Assembly: GCA_947177845.1 (NCBI GenBank) | Contig: CAMWVZ010000044.1 | Coordinates: 1 to 7,653 of the forward strand | Reading direction: 5' to 3' | From: an uncultured Bacteroidales bacterium | GTDB lineage: Bacteria > Bacteroidota > Bacteroidia > Bacteroidales > P3 | Length of the DNA stretch: 7,653 nt | In this document: piece by piece, positions 1-6,807 of the stretch | How positions within the stretch are numbered: the stretch's first letter is position 1 | How the letters are laid out: each line of letters starts with the position of its first letter | Program-made: the position numbers and the translations under genes | The notes under the pieces: generated by a model | Told to the model about the DNA's origin: nothing | Databases searched by the model: none | Seen by the model: the letters and a program-made list of their open reading frames with translations, nothing else

Positions 1-1418
1 TAAAACAGGCGGTCGCGGGTGTCGTTCTCGGCAAGGTCTTTCAGACGCTCCAGCAACGAAGCCTTGATTTTGCCCTCGGGCATCTTGGCGATTTCGGCGG
101 CGATGAGCCGGTCGCCCTCCTTCCGCGTACCCTCCGAAGCGTAGTCCTTCAGATATTCGGCCAAGGTCATCAACGCATTGGGCGTGCAGAACTCCCCGAT
201 GAAACCCGGAATGGCATATTCCATGAAATGCTCGCCCGTGCGCCCCACCCTGTAACACGACGTGCAGAACGACGGAATGAAATCCTGCTGCATCAGCCAA
301 CGTATCACCTCGTCTAAAGTGCGGTTGTCGGCAATCTGAAACTGCTCTTTTTCAAGCTTCTGCGCATCCGCAATAGAAGATTTCTCGTGATAGGCGCCAA
401 TTTCCAGACGCGTGCCCGCGTCGATTTGCGACACCCCGAACAACATCACCTCGTCGCGGATTTTCTTGCTCTCCCGCGCGGTCATAATCAATCCCGTATA
501 CGGCACCGCCAAACGCAACACCGCCACGAGATGCTTGAACTGCTCGTCGGTGGTCTGATAGGGAAGCTTGATATCCAAGCCATTGGAAGGTTGGATGCGG
601 GGAAAGCTGATGGTGTGCGGCCCCACATGGTAGTATTGTTGCAGGTGAAGCGCATGCGACACCAAGCCCATCACCTCGAACTTCCAGTCATACAGGCCGA
701 AAAGCGCCCCTATGCCCATATCGTCGCAACCGGCCTCGAAAGCGCGGTCCATGGCGTTGAGCCGCCACATATAGTCGGCCTTGCGCGTGCCGGCGGGGTG
801 ATAGAGCGCGTAGGCCTCCTTATTATAAGTCTCCTGAAAAATCTGATAGGTGCCGATGCCGGCCTGCTTCACGGTGCGGAAGCCCTCTATATCCAAGGGA
901 GCGGCGTTGATGTTGACGCGACGGATTTCGCCGTGCGCCTCCTTGGTGTTGTAGACCAACTGCACGGTATGGGCGATGAATTCGGGGGAATACTGCGGCG
1001 TTTCGCCATATACCAAAATAAGACGCTTGTGCCCCTCGCGCTCCAGCTGCTTCACCTCCTCCACCAGCTCCTCGTCCGAAAGGGTACGGCGCACCGTGGT
1101 GGAAAGGCTGCGGCGGAAACCGCAGTAGGTGCAGTCGTTCATGCAGTGATTGCCGATATAGAGCGGCGCGAAGAGCACGATGCGGTTGCCGTAGATCTCG
1201 CGTTTGAGCTTACGGGCGGCCTCGTAGATTTCTTCCTTGAGCGCGGGGCTTTGCACCACCAAAAGGGCGGCCGTCTCGTCCAAGTCCAAGGCTTTCTTTT
1301 CCAAACTCTTGGCTAATACGGCGCGAACCTTGCCCGCGTCTTCTTTCTGCGACAGAAGCCCGAAGATACGGGCATCGTCGATAAAGTCCACCGCATCCTT
1401 CGTCAAGCCGAAATTCAT
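1..1418 (-). CDS. hydG: [FeFe]-hydrogenase H-cluster radical SAM maturase HydG (stop codon cut by window edge)
   Basis: HydG is a cytoplasmic radical-SAM tyrosine lyase that supplies the CO, cyanide and iron of the H-cluster, working with HydE and HydF. Read by hand, the frame is open from ATG at 1418 to the window edge and gives 472 residues. The radical-SAM cluster motif CX3CX2C is at C92, C96 and C99 (HCMNDCTYCGF). The auxiliary-cluster motif CX2CX22C is at C385, C388 and C411 (FCTSCYRVGRTGEH...). That second motif and the length separate HydG from the shorter tyrosine lyase ThiH. A GPHTISFPR segment (H268) probably holds the histidine that binds the extra iron in known HydG structures. 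The protein ends NDTRDRLF, a HydG-like C-terminus, and the last two bases on this strand are TA, so a TAA or TAG stop is likely and the protein is probably complete. Its ATG lies one base after the yicC stop, suggesting co-transcription. hydE, hydF and the hydrogenase are not in view. Confidence 0.95.
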   Translation of the reverse strand, partial: MNFGLTKDAVDFIDDARIFGLLSQKEDAGKVRAVLAKSLEKKALDLDETAALLVVQSPALKEEIYEAARKLKREIYGNRIVLFAPLYIGNHCMNDCTYCGFRRSLSTTVRRTLSDEELVEEVKQLEREGHKRLILVYGETPQYSPEFIAHTVQLVYNTKEAHGEIRRVNINAAPLDIEGFRTVKQAGIGTYQIFQETYNKEAYALYHPAGTRKADYMWRLNAMDRAFEAGCDDMGIGALFGLYDWKFEVMGLVSHALHLQQYYHVGPHTISFPRIQPSNGLDIKLPYQTTDEQFKHLVAVLRLAVPYTGLIMTARESKKIRDEVMLFGVSQIDAGTRLEIGAYHEKSSIADAQKLEKEQFQIADNRTLDEVIRWLMQQDFIPSFCTSCYRVGRTGEHFMEYAIPGFIGEFCTPNALMTLAEYLKDYASEGTRKEGDRLIAAEIAKMPEGKIKASLLERLKDLAENDTRDRLF

Positions 1419-1419
1419 C

Positions 1420-2322
1420 TTACAAGATATTAAAAAGTTGTTCCTTTATCTTTTCCAATTCGTCTTTCATGCGCACCACAAGCTTCTGAATGTCCACTTC
1501 GTTGGCTTTCGAACCCATGGTATTGATTTCACGTCCCATTTCCTGCGCAATAAAGGCGAGCTTGCGCCCCGGCATCTCCTCCTTCATCGTCTCGATGAAA
1601 TACGCGCAATGCTTGTGCAGGCGCACTTTTTCTTCCGTGATGTCGAGCTTTTCAAGATAGTAGATCATCTCCTGCTCCAGACGGTTCCGGTCGACGCTCT
1701 TCTGCGCCGTCTCCCACTCGGCCAGCTGTTTTTCAATCCTCTGCCGGATGGCCGGCACCCGTCCCGCCTCGAACGGCTCCACCTCATAGGCTAATTGGTC
1801 GATAAGCCCGGCACGCGCACACAAATCCTTCTCCAACACAGCCCCTTCCTGACTGCGGCTTGCATCGGCCGCCTGCAAGGCCTCGTCCAGCACACGCATC
1901 ACCTGCGCCATATCCTCCTCGCTCAAGCGCGTCACCCGACTGTCGGTCACCACGCCCGGCAACATCAACACCACCTTCGGCGCGCACAGTTCGTCCGCAT
2001 CGCTCCGTCCCGCCTCGCGCCAAAGCGGCTCCAGCTCACGCAGTTCCTTCAGGTAAGAGGCCGCTTGCAAGCTGTTTACGTGCCAATTAACGCTATCCGA
2101 AGCGGCCTCCTCGCGCAACAGGTTCAGGCAACATTCCACCTTCCCCCGCGACAGCACCGCCCCGATACGTGTACGGAACGCCGGTTCCAGCTCGCGGAAC
2201 TCATGCGAGAGCCGGCACGTCAAATCCAATGTCTTGGAGTTGATGCTCCGCACTTCAATCTGGAAAGCCTTTCCCGCCACCTCCCCCACGCTCTTCCCGT
2301 AGCCGGTCATCGATTTCAACAT
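1420..2322 (-). CDS. yicC: YicC/YloC-family endoribonuclease
   Basis: This is a full-length (300 aa) member of the YicC family; the E. coli member is an endoribonuclease linked to small-RNA turnover. The N-terminal YicC domain opens with SMTGYG (residues 4-9) and VRSINSKTLDL (24-34), followed by a FRELEPAFR segment. The C-terminal DUF1732-type domain has EKLDITEEKVRLHKH (224-238), then GRKLAFIAQEMGREIN (252-267) and TMGSKANE, the strongest family signature. No signal peptide or membrane segment is seen, so it should be cytoplasmic. The ATG at 2322 fits because family members begin a few residues before SMTG. An out-of-frame ATG eight bases upstream (2330) opens a four-codon reading frame (MKIC) that ends at 2316, overlapping the true start; whether it is translated is unknown. 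The upstream sequence is A/T-rich with no Shine-Dalgarno motif. The stop at 1420-1422 is one base from the hydG start. In many genomes yicC precedes gmk, which is not the case here. Confidence 0.95.
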   Translation of the reverse strand: MLKSMTGYGKSVGEVAGKAFQIEVRSINSKTLDLTCRLSHEFRELEPAFRTRIGAVLSRGKVECCLNLLREEAASDSVNWHVNSLQAASYLKELRELEPLWREAGRSDADELCAPKVVLMLPGVVTDSRVTRLSEEDMAQVMRVLDEALQAADASRSQEGAVLEKDLCARAGLIDQLAYEVEPFEAGRVPAIRQRIEKQLAEWETAQKSVDRNRLEQEMIYYLEKLDITEEKVRLHKHCAYFIETMKEEMPGRKLAFIAQEMGREINTMGSKANEVDIQKLVVRMKDELEKIKEQLFNIL

Positions 2323-2390
2323 ATCTTCATTATTTTAATAAAAATCCCGCAATAACACCAACACCCCGTCATCACCCTCCTATCCCCGCG

Positions 2391-2398
2391 CGAAATTA
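2391..2398 (-). promoter_or_regulatory. Weak candidate promoter box for yicC-hydG in the 122-base gap
   Basis: The gap between the AsmA-family gene and yicC (2323-2444) is the only real intergenic space in the window. On the minus strand it contains TAATTTCG, one mismatch from the Bacteroidota -7 consensus TAnnTTTG, and it would give a leader of about 60 bases. No convincing TTTG-type -33 element sits at the expected distance upstream, so the call is weak. The rest of the gap holds an A/T-rich stretch just before the yicC start and a small imperfect hairpin (2424-2438). I see no clear terminator, so read-through from the upstream genes is possible. Confidence 0.3.
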
Positions 2399-2444
2399 CA
2401 CATAATTCGGCAAGCGCTGATTCGTTACCCACGGCAACCCAACC

Positions 2445-5378
2445 CTACTCATCCTCGAACTGGATGCGGAAATCCTCGCGCGTATCGTATTTCTTTTCGG
2501 GCTGCTTGGAAGGTTTCTTGGCCGGTTTCTTAGCCTTGTCATCCGAGAAATCGCCCAAGCCCGTCCCTACACTGTCGGCCTCCACCGCCGGCCTGTTCCG
2601 CAGAATTTCCGTCTCGTCGAGATCGAGGATAAACTCGCCGCTCTCGCGCCGCTTCGTCTTCTCCTGCTCCACCTTGCGGTCGTTGCGCTTCTGACGGTTG
2701 AAGGAAAATTCCTCGTCGAGGGCGGCCTTGAACTCCCTGCGGTTTTCCTGCAAACGCTCCTTCGCCCCCTTCTTCGCCTCGCTCATCGCATACTTCACCT
2801 CCACATCGGGCAGTTTTCCCTTGATAGACAACGGCAGACGCACCCGCGACTTCTCGGTCACCACCACCCCGAACTCACTCTCCTCCTTCACCCGCTGCGC
2901 CCTGCGGCGGCTCAGGAAATCCGACAAATCTATATTGAGCAGATAGTTCACCTCGTTGTCGAAAGTATGCGTGCCCGAGAAAGTGAGATTGGCCGCATCG
3001 CTCACCACATCCATATGATGAATCTTGATGCAGGCGTTCTGAATTTCGAGCGTGGTACGCAGGTCGGCGAAGTGAATGTTCTGCAAATCGTTCTCGCCCG
3101 TAAACCGCGCTATCTTCTTCAATGTCTCCACATTCTGCAAGATACCGTTGCGCAGCACAAGCTCCGACCAAAACACCATACCTTCCCGCTTCCACGCCCC
3201 GTCCCTGTCACGGTTCATCCGCAGCCGCAAATCGGCCGAGAGCGTGCCTCCTAAATTCTTATAGGTAATCTGCGTCTGCCCGAAATTGTCGAAAGCCTTG
3301 AGGCAGGCCCCCACATCCATATCCTCCAACTTACCCGACACGCGCAATTCACTTTCCTCCCCTCCGTGCTGATAAAGCACCTCGCCGTCGAAAGCGCCTT
3401 GAAACGCCCCCACCGAAAGATTTTCCAGCGCGATGTCTTCGGGCGTATAGCGCAACAGACCCTTCAAGGGACTCACATCCAAGTTCTTCCATATCACCCT
3501 GTTCACATCCACGTCAAAATCGGCATATATATCGGTGAAGAGGTTTTTGGAGGATTTTTTCTTAGCCGCAGGCTGCGGGGACGCACCGCGCGAGCCTTTT
3601 TCGGTCACCGGCCGCAGCGCCCGCACGCTGTCGGGATTGCCCCACAGCAACAGCGTCTGCCACTGGTTCATGTCGATGCGCGAAGACGAAAGGGACGCAT
3701 TCACATAGAGCTTCTGCATCGGCAGCAGAAAATACGGAAGTGCATTCTCTATAAATACTTTCAGACGGATTTCGTCTTTTCCGTAACGCATGGGGAAAGA
3801 CGGGATACGGAATACTTCGGGCGTGAACGAAATGCGGATGCTGTCGATTTCCACCCTGTCCCAGTTGCGGTTGGTGAGCGCCACGGCTGCTTTGTCAACC
3901 TGCAGGAAACCTTTCAGTTTGGCCGAGCCGAAATCCAAGGCTTTCCAGCGGTCGGGCGAGAGCGAGGAGAAACGGTTGTGGAACTCCACCTCGGCGCGGG
4001 CCTGCCCCTCGTAGCGGAAATCGGGCGCGAAGCCGAAAAACCTCTGCAACTCGGCCATGTCGGCGCGCAACGTTCCCTTGAACGAAATTTCGGGCGTCTT
4101 GAAATTATTGAGCGAGAAAGCCCCGTCGATAGCTCCGCCGGGCAGTTCCATATAGATGCGGTCCAAATGCAGGCGCGCACTGTGCGCCTTATGCGCCTGA
4201 CCGTTGGAGAAATCGCCTTGCAGCGCCACATTCTTGGCCGAGATACCCGATTTCCTGTGCAGGACCGTACCGTTCGAAAAGGAAAAACGGGTGTAGAGCC
4301 CCAGCGAACTCGTGGTGTAGTCGCCCTTGACTTCCAGTTTGAAAGCCGTGTTGCCCTTGAACGTATATTCCGCGAAACGCCCCTGCACCTCTTCGGGCAG
4401 AAGCGCCACCAACTGTTCTATTTTCAGGTTCTTGCCGTCGAAAAGGAAGTCGAGGAACGCATCGCGCTTGATATAGTGCACATACCCCTCCAGCCCGAAA
4501 GTCATGTTCTCGATAGAAACCTTGCCCTTGCGCACCTCGAAATTCTTTCCCGATGTGTTGTTGCTGAATTCCAAGTCAATCACCGCCTTATGGTCGGTCA
4601 TGAACACAAAGTCCGAAGCTTTGAGCGAGTGAATCCGAATATCGCCGCTCATGGCGAAATCCTGTCCGTTCTCATACAGATCGCCCCGCGCCACAGCCTT
4701 GCGCGCCAACACTTGGTAATCGTGATGCCCCACGATGTCGCGGTAGCGTATCAGGGAGTTGTGAAGCAACACGCGGTTGAGATGAAAGTCGAGGGCGCCG
4801 GCGTGGTCGCTTTTCTTCCAGATCTCATAGTTGAAACGCCCCTTGCCATAGTGCTTGAGATTGAAGTCTCCGCCCCGCACCAGCAATTCCCGCACGATAT
4901 ATTTTCCTCGGATAATATCGTGAAGGTTAATGGTGAGCCGCAGACTCTCCACATAAAAAAGGTCTTCCTTGTCCTGTCCGGTTTCATCGAAAGGCGCCCC
5001 CTGCACCCCGTCGAACGTCACCGACACCATGGGAAAATCGCGCAGGAAACTTACCGAGATATTCTGCACGCTGATAGGTGCTTGCAGACTTTTGTTGATT
5101 TCACGAAAGAGAATTTGGGTGATTTCGTCCTTGTGGGTCTTTACGTAAACGGCTATGGACGAGATAGCCAGTATGAAGAAAACGCCGACAATTCCTATCA
5201 CGAGAGAAACCGTCCGCAGGATTTTCCGCAGACGGCTTCTCTTTTTCTTCCTTTTCAAGGCACGTTTTTGCGCCACGGCATAGCTCGAGCAAGCTCGGCT
5301 CTGCTCGTTTGGCTGAATCAAAACGTTCGGTTTGCCGAAAACCGACTCCGTGATAGATATTTCGTCTTGTCTAGGCAT
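2445..5378 (-). CDS. AsmA-family envelope protein, membrane-anchored, periplasmic
   Basis: This 977-residue protein resembles the large AsmA-like proteins of Bacteroidota, relatives of AsmA/TamB that are thought to help lipids cross the periplasm or to influence outer-membrane assembly. A basic stretch (about 38-54, KRKKKRSRLRK) precedes one hydrophobic segment (about 56-79), predicting a cytoplasmic N-terminus and a periplasmic body. Then comes a typical AsmA opening, INKSLQAPISVQNISVSF and FLRDFPMVSVTFDGV (about 94-125), and many alternating beta-rich segments. A C-terminal AsmA-type region lies around 740-840 (LQNVETLKKIARFTGENDL; later TFSGTHTFDNEVNYLLNIDL). Residues about 865-977 form a highly charged tail with a Lys/Pro-rich piece (KAKKPAKKPSKQPEKK, 948-963). 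The ATG at 5378 overlaps the rluB stop by 8 bases, which supports translational coupling. It leaves an unusually long extension before the anchor; a GTG at 5276 (V35) is an alternative start. The family call is solid; the substrate is unknown. Confidence 0.9.
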   Translation of the reverse strand: MPRQDEISITESVFGKPNVLIQPNEQSRACSSYAVAQKRALKRKKKRSRLRKILRTVSLVIGIVGVFFILAISSIAVYVKTHKDEITQILFREINKSLQAPISVQNISVSFLRDFPMVSVTFDGVQGAPFDETGQDKEDLFYVESLRLTINLHDIIRGKYIVRELLVRGGDFNLKHYGKGRFNYEIWKKSDHAGALDFHLNRVLLHNSLIRYRDIVGHHDYQVLARKAVARGDLYENGQDFAMSGDIRIHSLKASDFVFMTDHKAVIDLEFSNNTSGKNFEVRKGKVSIENMTFGLEGYVHYIKRDAFLDFLFDGKNLKIEQLVALLPEEVQGRFAEYTFKGNTAFKLEVKGDYTTSSLGLYTRFSFSNGTVLHRKSGISAKNVALQGDFSNGQAHKAHSARLHLDRIYMELPGGAIDGAFSLNNFKTPEISFKGTLRADMAELQRFFGFAPDFRYEGQARAEVEFHNRFSSLSPDRWKALDFGSAKLKGFLQVDKAAVALTNRNWDRVEIDSIRISFTPEVFRIPSFPMRYGKDEIRLKVFIENALPYFLLPMQKLYVNASLSSSRIDMNQWQTLLLWGNPDSVRALRPVTEKGSRGASPQPAAKKKSSKNLFTDIYADFDVDVNRVIWKNLDVSPLKGLLRYTPEDIALENLSVGAFQGAFDGEVLYQHGGEESELRVSGKLEDMDVGACLKAFDNFGQTQITYKNLGGTLSADLRLRMNRDRDGAWKREGMVFWSELVLRNGILQNVETLKKIARFTGENDLQNIHFADLRTTLEIQNACIKIHHMDVVSDAANLTFSGTHTFDNEVNYLLNIDLSDFLSRRRAQRVKEESEFGVVVTEKSRVRLPLSIKGKLPDVEVKYAMSEAKKGAKERLQENRREFKAALDEEFSFNRQKRNDRKVEQEKTKRRESGEFILDLDETEILRNRPAVEADSVGTGLGDFSDDKAKKPAKKPSKQPEKKYDTREDFRIQFEDE
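5286..5307 (-). repeat. Strong bulged hairpin / palindromic element in the start of the AsmA-family gene
   Basis: Read on the minus strand, the 22 bases form arms CGAGCA / TGCTCG and then AGC / GCT around a CGA triloop, with one unpaired G: nine base pairs, seven of them G-C. It lies inside the coding frame at residues 24-31, in the part of the N-terminal extension that precedes the basic stretch and membrane anchor. It sits about 10 bases upstream of the alternative GTG start at 5276. It could be a dispersed palindromic repeat captured by the gene, an RNA structure that tunes translation, or chance. The pairing is directly visible; the role is inference. Confidence 0.6.
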
Positions 5379-6792
5379 TTTTCTTACGTCCGCGCTTGGG
5401 CTTTTCCTCTACAACGGCTTCTTCTTTTTTCTTGCGACCGCGTTTCGGCTTTTCCTCCACCTCCACGACGGCTTCTTCTTTCTTCTTGCGTCCGCGCTTC
5501 GGCTTCTCTTCCACCTCCTCTACAACTTCCTCTTTCTTCTTGCGACCGCGCGTAGGCTTGACAAGTTCCGCTTCGGCGCGTTCTATCGCCTCCGCTTCCG
5601 CAATCTGCTCCTCGGTAAAGGCCGGCGACTTGCGCCCTGCGGATTTCGCCGCCCGCGCGGGTTTCTCGGCCTCCGTACCCGTATTCATCTGCAAGAAGCT
5701 CACTTCCTTTTCGGTAAGGAAACGCCATTGACCGCGTTCCAGACCTTTCTTAGTGAGTTCGGCAAAAAGCACACGGTCCAGTTTCACCACCTCATAGCCG
5801 AAATGTTCGAAAATACGGCGCACGATGCGGTTCTTGCCCGAATGAATCACCACGCCCACTTCCGAACGGCTGCCCTCCTGCACGTAATCGATTTCGTCCA
5901 CCTGCACGAGACCGTCTTCCAGATTCACGCCCGATGCGATGCTCTGCATATCGGATTTCGCAAGGGGATGATCCAAGGTAACTTGATAAATCTTGCGCGC
6001 ACCGTGGGAAGGATGCGTCAGGCGCTTGGCCATTTCGCCGTCGTTCGTAAACAACAGCACGCCGGTGGTGTTGCGGTCCAGACGCCCCACGGGATAGATG
6101 CGTTCCTTGCAGGCACCGGCCAGCAACTCCATCACCGTCTTGCGGTCTTCGGGGTCGTCGGCGGTGGTGATATAGCCTTTGGGCTTGTTCATCAGCAGAT
6201 AGACCTTCTTTTCGGCCTTCAGCGTCTGGTCGCCGAACTGCACTTTGTCGCCGGGACCCACCAAGGTGCCCAACACGGTGCAGATTTCGCCGTTCACCTT
6301 GATGACACCGTTGGCAATCATCTCGTCGGCCTCGCGGCGCGAGCATATCCCCGCGTTGGCGATATAGCGGTTCAGACGTACATAGCCTTCCTCTTTCTTG
6401 CGTGTATTCTGTTCGTGACGTTCGCTGTTGTAGTCAAGTTCGGCATTGCGCGCCGGCTTCTCGCGTCTGAAATCGCGGCTGTAGCCTCTTTCCCCGTCGC
6501 GCGAAAAGCGGTCACCGCCCCGTCCGAAACGGTTGTCGCGACGGTCGCCGAAACCTCTGCGGTCTCTGTCAAAACCACGGTCAAAGCCTCTGTCGTCCCG
6601 TCCGAAACGGTTTTCACGACGTTCCCCAAAGCCCCTTTCCCTGCGCTCGCCACGGTCAAAGCCTCTTCCTGCCTTATCGCCTTCCTCCCAATCTCCGTCT
6701 TCTATGAAAGGATGTGCAAACTTGCGGTCATTCCCGCGATTTCCACGACGGTCTTCGCGACGGTCGTCTCTACGATCATTCTTGTAAGCCAT
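5371..6792 (-). CDS. rluB: RluB/RsuA-family 23S rRNA pseudouridine synthase with low-complexity tails
   Basis: The product (473 aa) should convert a specific uridine of 23S rRNA to pseudouridine, by analogy with RluB; the exact site cannot be read from sequence. An S4 RNA-binding domain spans about 137-195 (VRLNRYIANAGICSRREAD, then VNGEICT). The catalytic domain follows, with NKPKGYI (202-208), GRLDRNTTGVLLFTNDG (236-252; catalytic Asp D239), KIYQVTLD (267-274) and GKNRIVRRIFEHFGYEVVKL (319-338). The core is thus intact. Around it are two additions: about 130 N-terminal residues rich in Arg, Asp, Gly and Phe, resembling an RGG-type disordered RNA-binding tail, and a C-terminal run of RGRKKK repeats from residue 415. 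Such tails occur on this enzyme in other Bacteroidota. The start at 6792 lies 15 bases after the bamD stop, and the stop lies inside the first codons of the AsmA-family gene. The choice among RluB, RluE, RluF and RsuA is less certain than the family. Confidence 0.92.
   Translation of the reverse strand: MAYKNDRRDDRREDRRGNRGNDRKFAHPFIEDGDWEEGDKAGRGFDRGERRERGFGERRENRFGRDDRGFDRGFDRDRRGFGDRRDNRFGRGGDRFSRDGERGYSRDFRREKPARNAELDYNSERHEQNTRKKEEGYVRLNRYIANAGICSRREADEMIANGVIKVNGEICTVLGTLVGPGDKVQFGDQTLKAEKKVYLLMNKPKGYITTADDPEDRKTVMELLAGACKERIYPVGRLDRNTTGVLLFTNDGEMAKRLTHPSHGARKIYQVTLDHPLAKSDMQSIASGVNLEDGLVQVDEIDYVQEGSRSEVGVVIHSGKNRIVRRIFEHFGYEVVKLDRVLFAELTKKGLERGQWRFLTEKEVSFLQMNTGTEAEKPARAAKSAGRKSPAFTEEQIAEAEAIERAEAELVKPTRGRKKKEEVVEEVEEKPKRGRKKKEEAVVEVEEKPKRGRKKKEEAVVEEKPKRGRKKNA
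5374..5550 (-). repeat. Tandem Lys/Arg-Glu repeats encoding the RluB C-terminus
   Basis: Residues 415-473 of the pseudouridine synthase are built from four units: 415-432 and 433-450 (18 aa each), 451-466 (16 aa), and a last partial unit 467-473 (RGRKKNA). The pattern is RGRKKKEE, then V/E-rich residues, then EEKPK. The units match closely in protein but differ at many third codon positions, so they are not a very recent duplication and the protein sequence seems to be what is conserved. The motif resembles an AT-hook (RGRP) but lacks the proline, so a general nucleic-acid-binding role is more likely. Confidence 0.85.
6508..6630 (-). repeat. Imperfect direct repeat in the Arg/Gly/Asp-rich RluB N-terminus
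   Basis: Residues 55-69 (FGERRENRFGRDDRG) and 81-95 (FGDRRDNRFGRGGDR) are imperfect copies of each other, 78 bases apart; at the DNA level both contain CGTCCGAAACGGTT on the plus strand. The region between and around them (about 40-110) is made of RGFDR, GFGDRR and similar short motifs. This points to growth of the tail by internal duplication, and the tract is prone to change length between strains. Confidence 0.7.
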
Positions 6793-6807
6793 AATACTTT
6801 TTCGTTT

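Noticed and set aside
387..1316. A 309-codon plus-strand open frame opposite hydG
   Set aside because: It is the in-register shadow of HydG, whose cysteine motifs leave no doubt about the coding strand.
1..1418. ThiH (thiamine tyrosine lyase) as the identity of the left gene
   Set aside because: The second cysteine motif CX2CX22C and the 472-residue length fit HydG; ThiH is about 100 residues shorter and lacks that motif.
1795..2355. A 186-codon plus-strand open frame opposite yicC
   Set aside because: In-register shadow of YicC with a His/Gln/Arg-rich composition and no recognisable domain.
2424..2438. Small inverted repeat GTTGCC / GGTAAC after the AsmA-family gene as a terminator
   Set aside because: The stem is six pairs with one mismatch and there is no run of T after it on the minus strand.
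5374..5550. CRISPR-like or other non-coding repeat array
   Set aside because: Unit lengths are multiples of three, the repeats are adjacent without spacers, and they encode a regular protein pattern in the rluB frame.
3366..5555. A 729-codon open frame on the plus strand opposite the AsmA-family gene
   Set aside because: Over the AsmA gene it is in exact codon register with it, so its stops would need TTA, CTA or TCA codons in the real gene, which this G+C-rich gene avoids. The translation shows no family motif, whereas the minus-strand product is clearly AsmA-like.
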